Of a stretch of DNA of 34,594 bases, positions 31,874 to 34,594 are shown in pieces. A model generated the notes under the pieces. The model did not search any database. It saw only the letters and a list, made by a program, of their open reading frames with translations, and was not told where the DNA came from. Every line of letters starts with the position of its first letter. Position 1 is the stretch's first letter. The position numbers and the translations under genes are program-made. This DNA is from Olavius algarvensis spirochete endosymbiont (GTDB lineage: Bacteria; Spirochaetota; Spirochaetia; DSM-2461). The stretch is from contig UWYT01000244.1 in assembly GCA_900608495.1 (NCBI GenBank), positions 1 to 34,594 on the forward strand, read 5' to 3'.

Positions 31874-32346
31874 TATATTTGATTTGCGGTGAAAAAAACG
31901 AAGGCAAAACCGTCCGTCTCAAACAGATATTCCTCACCGTAAGAAATGCATATGGTTTTGCCGCCGAGAAGATGTTCAAAGGCGGCAGCCTGGTTGCATA
32001 TAATCTTGTGAACCTTCGTAACGGAGACAGCATTCTCCTGGCTCAAATCCGCATCGAACCGGACGGATGCGTTGCCGAGAGCTTTGCCTATGGACCTTTT
32101 TGCGTCAATGCTGCCGCTTTCGTCTGGGCAGAAGAGATTTTCGAGGCCGCTCAGACGGCTGAGGCCGATGCCTTTTTCTTTGACGAAATTGGAAGAATCG
32201 AACTAAGCGCCAGAGGTTACTCAAAACTCATGCGTACGGCCCTGGAATCAGATATGGATATATATATGACAGTTCGCAACGCCAACATTGTGGATGTAAT
32301 TCGCGAGTTCAGAATAAAGGAATATGTGCAAATCAGGGCCCGCTAG
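31870..32346 (+). CDS. THEP1-like nucleoside triphosphatase
   Basis: 158 residues. Walker A GEKNEGKT (7-14) and a Walker B-like FFFDEIGRIEL (about 107-117) are in the positions expected for the NTPase_1/THEP1 family. The C-terminal DIYMTVRNANIVDVIREF also fits. Family members hydrolyse nucleoside triphosphates; the biological role is unclear. It is shorter than archaeal THEP1 (about 178 residues). ATGA overlap with the DUF3187 gene indicates coupled translation, an odd pairing of a surface protein and a cytosolic NTPase. Confidence 0.8.
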   Translation: MIYLICGEKNEGKTVRLKQIFLTVRNAYGFAAEKMFKGGSLVAYNLVNLRNGDSILLAQIRIEPDGCVAESFAYGPFCVNAAAFVWAEEIFEAAQTAEADAFFFDEIGRIELSARGYSKLMRTALESDMDIYMTVRNANIVDVIREFRIKEYVQIRAR

Positions 32347-32495
32347 CGGTCCACGGTCCAATTTGCCCGAGAGCTTCAACTCCATTACTGGTGGCATCAT
32401 CGTGATTTTTCCAGTCACTCATTCCTTAACCTTTCCGTCGCAGTTCAACGTCAAGCAGGCGAAACGAGAGCGCAAATGGCTGATGTGAGGTGGAA

Positions 32496-33662
32496 TCAGG
32501 CCTCCGCCAATGTGTAGATGCCTACAACGTCTTTTTTATCGAGTTTTTTCACTTCCCCGAGGGCACCGCTGCGCAAAGCTTTTTCAGCCATTGCAGCATA
32601 GCGATTATCCTTCACTCCCAGTGCCTTGAGGTTTGTTGGCATTCCGATAGAGTCATAGAAGGCCTTATGTCGTCTTATCCCCTCAAGCGCAATCTCCTCA
32701 TCCTTGTTGGTGACATAGTTCACGTTCCAGACTCGCAGTGCAAATTGAACCGCCTTCGCCAAATTCTCCTTTAGCACATATTTCATCCATGCGGGGAATA
32801 CGGTTGCCAGACCCGCGCCATGGGCCACATCATACTGGGCGGATAGTTCATGCTCGATGCGATGACTGGCCCAATCGCCCACGCGGCCAAGACCAACAAG
32901 ATCGATGTGAGCTATGGTGCTGGCCCACATTAGTTCGGCTCGCCCGGCATAGTCTGTGGGATTGGCCAACACCTTGGGCGAGGTATCGATAATGCTGCGC
33001 ATAACCGCCTCGCATAGCCTGTCGCTAAGGTTGACATCCTCAGTGTGAGTGAAATAGCGCTCCATAACATGGGAAAGCATGTCGGTAATACCGCAGGCTG
33101 TCTGAAATGGGCTAAGAGTGTAGGTGAGCTCGGGATTCATCAGGCTGAAGATTGGCCTCATCAAGTCGTGTTCGCAGTCAAACTTCGATTTGTTTAACAC
33201 ATCGGTGACTACAGCACTTGAACTGCCTTCGCTGCCGGCGGCCGGCAATGTAAGAATAACGCCAATCGGAAGCGCCTCGGCCACAGTGGCTTTTTCAGTA
33301 AAAAAATCCCATACGTCGCCCGAATAAGGTACCCCTATGGCAATCGCCTTTGCCGAGTCTATTACACTTCCGCCACCCACGGCCAACACACCGGTAACCC
33401 CGGAAGAGCGACAGAGGTTTATTCCTTTCTTAACCAGTTCCAAACTCGGGTTGGGTTTAACCCCTCCCAGCTCGACAATCTTGGCGCTCGTTTTGGCCAG
33501 GTGTTTTTTAACCCGATCGTAAAGGCCAGATTTCACTATGCTTCCGCTTCCGTAGTGCAGCAAAATCACCTTGCCGAGCTTTGGGCTTTCCTCAACCAGC
33601 GATGCTTCGGCATTGCGACCGAATACAAACTGGGTTGGGCTTATATATCTGAAATTGAGCAT
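32496..33662 (-). CDS. Iron-containing alcohol dehydrogenase (butanol dehydrogenase type)
   Basis: 388 residues. GVLAVGGGSVIDSAKAIA (91-108) is the nucleotide-binding signature of the Fe-ADH family. Metal ligands D194 and H198 (GITDMLSHVMERYF), H267 and H281 (DVAHGAGLA) are all present. Length and motifs resemble NADPH-dependent butanol dehydrogenases (BdhA/YugJ), which reduce aldehydes to alcohols in fermentation. It is a single gene, with no aldehyde dehydrogenase nearby. Substrate and cofactor preference are inferred from family likeness only. Confidence 0.93.
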   Translation of the reverse strand: MLNFRYISPTQFVFGRNAEASLVEESPKLGKVILLHYGSGSIVKSGLYDRVKKHLAKTSAKIVELGGVKPNPSLELVKKGINLCRSSGVTGVLAVGGGSVIDSAKAIAIGVPYSGDVWDFFTEKATVAEALPIGVILTLPAAGSEGSSSAVVTDVLNKSKFDCEHDLMRPIFSLMNPELTYTLSPFQTACGITDMLSHVMERYFTHTEDVNLSDRLCEAVMRSIIDTSPKVLANPTDYAGRAELMWASTIAHIDLVGLGRVGDWASHRIEHELSAQYDVAHGAGLATVFPAWMKYVLKENLAKAVQFALRVWNVNYVTNKDEEIALEGIRRHKAFYDSIGMPTNLKALGVKDNRYAAMAEKALRSGALGEVKKLDKKDVVGIYTLAEA

Positions 33663-33906
33663 ATTCCCTCCATGCTTTCATATTATCCTGTTTTGGTTGC
33701 AGGCACAAGATTAAGAACTGCCATAGCATAAACAATGCTTATCGTCGCAGAATTTTGAATAACGACTCCTTCAAGATTAAACTACAATTTCGAAGCCACA
33801 ATGAGAAGACCCGAACTGAGATTTTGAGGCCGATTTCGGTTTCTTTGCTTTGCCAGGCTAACTCCGAGGGATAGTCCCGGGTGCGTAGAGTCATCTCTTG
33901 TTTAGC

Positions 33907-33942
33907 GAACGACACGCCGCTCTAGGGAACGACACGCCGCTC
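33907..33942. repeat. Two 16-bp direct repeats, period 20
   Basis: GAACGACACGCCGCTC occurs at 33907-33922 and 33927-33942, exact copies, in the 291-bp gap between the alcohol dehydrogenase and dipeptidase genes. Both genes run on the minus strand, so the repeats are downstream of the dipeptidase. The rest of the gap shows nothing recognisable. Confidence 0.8.
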
Positions 33943-33953
33943 AGGCTGAATTC

Positions 33954-34594
33954 CTAGTAGCTTTTAAGCAACTCTCGAAGAAATAGGCGAACCCTGCCAA
34001 TCGAAGGAATATGTATGCGCTCATCAGGCGAGTGGGCTTGGAGTATGGTGGGGCCAAATGAAATCAAGTCCAAATCCGGGAAGCGCTCACCGATTGCGCC
34101 ACACTCCAAACCGGCATGCGACAGTTCCACCTCACACTTTGTGCCGAAGAGTTCGGCCCATATGCGCCTGGATCGTTTCAGCGCGTCTGAATTCTCATTT
34201 GGTTCCCAGATCGGATAGTGATTCCCCGTGTTGAAGCTTCCGCCGTAGATACGGGTAAGCCCCGCAATGATATCTGAGAAATCGGTACCTCGGCTCAGTC
34301 TTGCGCTTCGCCTGTTTGCCAGCACCTCGATTTTTTCTTCCTTGCTGCGGAGTACGGCAAAATTCATGCTGGTTTCCACTAAATTATTCGAGTACATTGC
34401 CTTAACCCCATGTGGAATCAGGCGAAGTGCATCGATTAATCTCGCCAGATGGGTCGGGGCTATTAGTCCTACTTGCGGGGAGGAAGCTTCTTCAAGCTTT
34501 GCATAGAAATTCTTTTCGATGTCCCCAAATTCTTCAACGATTGTGTTCGAAAATTTATCCAGGATTGTTTGGATTACGCTGAGGCGTGATTTTG
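33954..34594 (-). CDS. pepD: PepD-type aminoacyl-histidine dipeptidase, C-terminal part (cut by window edge)
   Basis: The frame is open from the right edge to a stop at 33954, giving 213 residues; there is no start in the window, and an internal ATG at 34397 is not the start. LIPHGVKAMYSNNLVETSMN, the middle SFNTGNHYPIWEPNENSDAL and the C-terminal CEVELSHAGLECGAIGERFP, FGPTILQAHSPDERIHIPSI match the M20 family beta-alanyl-histidine dipeptidase (PepD). The HAGLECG segment and the HSPDER histidine are metal/active-site parts of the C-terminal half. It is a cytoplasmic dipeptidase releasing free amino acids; the N-terminal catalytic residues lie outside the window. Confidence 0.88.
   Translation of the reverse strand, partial: KSRLSVIQTILDKFSNTIVEEFGDIEKNFYAKLEEASSPQVGLIAPTHLARLIDALRLIPHGVKAMYSNNLVETSMNFAVLRSKEEKIEVLANRRSARLSRGTDFSDIIAGLTRIYGGSFNTGNHYPIWEPNENSDALKRSRRIWAELFGTKCEVELSHAGLECGAIGERFPDLDLISFGPTILQAHSPDERIHIPSIGRVRLFLRELLKSY

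Overview
The window is a 34.6-kb piece of a bacterial chromosome of moderate GC content, with tightly packed operons, frequent TTG/GTG starts and clear Shine-Dalgarno motifs. An Mgl-type sugar ABC operon whose permease has a long charged tail, a type III glutamine synthetase and a DUF3187-type protein fit an anaerobic spirochaete-like organism best. No rRNA or other marker proves this, so the assignment is an inference of medium confidence.

Region by region. 1-2490: the 3' part (cut by the window edge) of an endonuclease Q-like PHP protein, and divergently a secreted family 5 glycoside hydrolase. 2617-2884: tRNA-Arg, tRNA-Ser and tRNA-Ser. 2885-10122: an accessory stretch lying between tRNA-Ser and a tRNA-Ile2. 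It holds two paralogous tiny membrane proteins with copied upstream sequence, a 14-bp tandem repeat, a lone XRE-ImmA gene, a convergent operon of XRE-ImmA regulator, DUF4411 PIN-like toxin and an unknown helical protein, a DUF898-like membrane protein bracketed by direct repeats of about 205 bp, and a GT10 fucosyltransferase-like gene.

10433-17393: an unknown gene coupled to a D-2-hydroxyacid dehydrogenase. Convergent to it is a four-gene osmoprotectant (OpuC/ProU-like) ABC operon, preceded by an NtrC-family response regulator and a candidate sigma-54 promoter. 17663-22716: sugar ABC transporter (ATPase, permease, binding protein) and a second, convergent sugar-binding protein.

23078-30511: nitrogen, serine and glycerate metabolism. 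The minus-strand run is carbamate kinase, SerC, an Lrp-like regulator, a DUF1015 protein and then glutamine synthetase III; a glycerate kinase is divergent. 30512-34594: a DUF3187-type outer-membrane-like protein overlapping a THEP1-like NTPase, an iron-containing alcohol dehydrogenase, and the C-terminal part of a PepD-type dipeptidase running off the right edge.

The parts most worth following up are the repeat-rich island (toxin-antitoxin operon with an unknown third gene, duplicated small membrane-protein units), the carbamate kinase-SerC-Lrp-DUF1015 operon, and the repeated TTCTGAT/ATCAGAA motif between the response regulator and the sugar transporter.
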